A stretch of 5,399 bases of DNA from Moraxellaceae bacterium (GTDB lineage Bacteria; Pseudomonadota; Gammaproteobacteria; Pseudomonadales; UBA3067). This document shows positions 4,935 through 5,399 of the stretch, piece by piece. The DNA lies in NCBI GenBank assembly GCA_002401525.1, contig NVTH01000019.1, positions 9,152-14,550 on the forward strand, given 5' to 3'. The first letter of the stretch is position 1. Each line of letters opens with the position of its first letter. The notes beneath the pieces were generated by a model that saw only the letters and a list, made by a program, of their open reading frames with translations, ran no database searches and was not told where the DNA came from. Made by a program: the position numbers and the translations under genes.

Positions 4935-5399
4935 CTATTGACTCGGCACCAGCACTGAAAACAGATTTTCAAAATTCCGCGTCGTAGTGCCAACCGCTTC
5001 GTCAACCGTGATATTTTTAATACTAGCGATGCATTCCGCCACATGAACTACATGTTTGGGCTCGTTGGGTTTACCTCGATGAGGGACGGGTGCGAGGTAG
5101 GGAGAATCGGTTTCGATAAGCATTCTCTCTAAAGGCAATTGACGTACCACCTCTCGAAGTGATTCCGCCTTCTTAAAGGTAATAATCCCCGAAAATGAAA
5201 TATAAAACCCCAGATCAATCGCTTGCTTCGCCATATCAAGGTCTTCTGTAAAACAGTGCAGCACGCCCCCCACATCACGTGCTTGTTCTGCCCTTAAAAT
5301 TTCCAACGTGTCCTGTTTAGCGCCTCGACTATGAACAATAATCGGCTTCCCCACTTCGCGAGCCACTTGAACGTGCTGCCGTAGCATTTGCTGCTGTAT
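4935..5399 (-). CDS. TatD-family metal-dependent hydrolase (YcfH-like), C-terminal part, cut by window end
   Basis: The last about 154 residues of a TatD-family nuclease of the amidohydrolase-like TIM-barrel fold; the first about 110 residues lie beyond 5399. The frame stays open to the window edge (IQQQMLRQH...), so the internal ATG at 5387 is not the start. Metal-site motifs are in order: PIIVHSR with a metal-binding His, GGVLHCFTED with the second His, GFYISFSGIITFK, and ETDSPYLAPVPHRGK with the metal-binding Asp. The sequence follows E. coli YcfH closely in these motifs (as I recall it). TatD proteins are 3'-5' DNA/RNA exonucleases or related phosphoesterases in the cytoplasm. In many gammaproteobacteria the YcfH-type gene ends a tmk-holB-pilZ cluster, which cannot be checked here. 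No minus-strand terminator is evident downstream. Confidence 0.92.
   Translation of the reverse strand: MQQQMLRQHVQVAREVGKPIIVHSRGAKQDTLEILRAEQARDVGGVLHCFTEDLDMAKQAIDLGFYISFSGIITFKKAESLREVVRQLPLERMLIETDSPYLAPVPHRGKPNEPKHVVHVAECIASIKNITVDEAVGTTTRNFENLFSVLVPSQ

Overview
The window reads as chromosomal DNA of a gammaproteobacterium of moderate GC. The basis is a YcfH-type TatD nuclease, a DUF4823-like lipoprotein, a YiiX/YebB-like cysteine hydrolase of the form common in Pseudomonas and its marine relatives, and conventional sigma70-like promoters and Rho-independent terminators. No mobile element, CRISPR array, tRNA or rRNA is visible.

Layout, left to right. (1) 1-265, minus: N-terminus of a two-helix membrane sensor entering a HAMP domain, probably a chemoreceptor or related signalling protein, cut by the window edge. 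(2) 512-1114, minus: a 200-residue DUF4823-like lipoprotein. (3) 1115-1474: a gene-free stretch containing a palindrome, internal repeats and G-rich/C-rich segments that can pair. (4) 1475-2140, minus: a TetR-family regulator with a good promoter and small palindromes in its leader. (5) 2365-3501, plus, divergent from the regulator: a class V PLP-dependent aminotransferase/desulfurase-fold enzyme without the desulfurase cysteine. (6) 3502-3689: a C-rich, G-poor trailer that could support Rho termination, a promoter, and a leader with two hairpins. (7) 3690-4640, plus: a permuted NlpC/P60 cysteine hydrolase (YiiX/YebB-like). (8) 4641-4934: tandem weak terminators, a perfect AT-rich inverted repeat, and what looks like an unannotated small RNA ending in a strong terminator. 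(9) 4935-5399, minus: C-terminal part of a TatD-family nuclease, cut by the window edge.

Working together: only the tetR/aminotransferase divergent pair looks like a functional unit, with the regulator the obvious candidate to control the enzyme and itself. The other genes look like independent housekeeping or envelope genes. No clearly new multi-gene system is visible. The most interesting undescribed candidate is the putative small RNA between the cysteine hydrolase gene and tatD (about 4809-4928): a weak promoter, a long-range 8-bp stem, a linker and a canonical terminator with a CCUCCCCCC segment follow one another in the right order.
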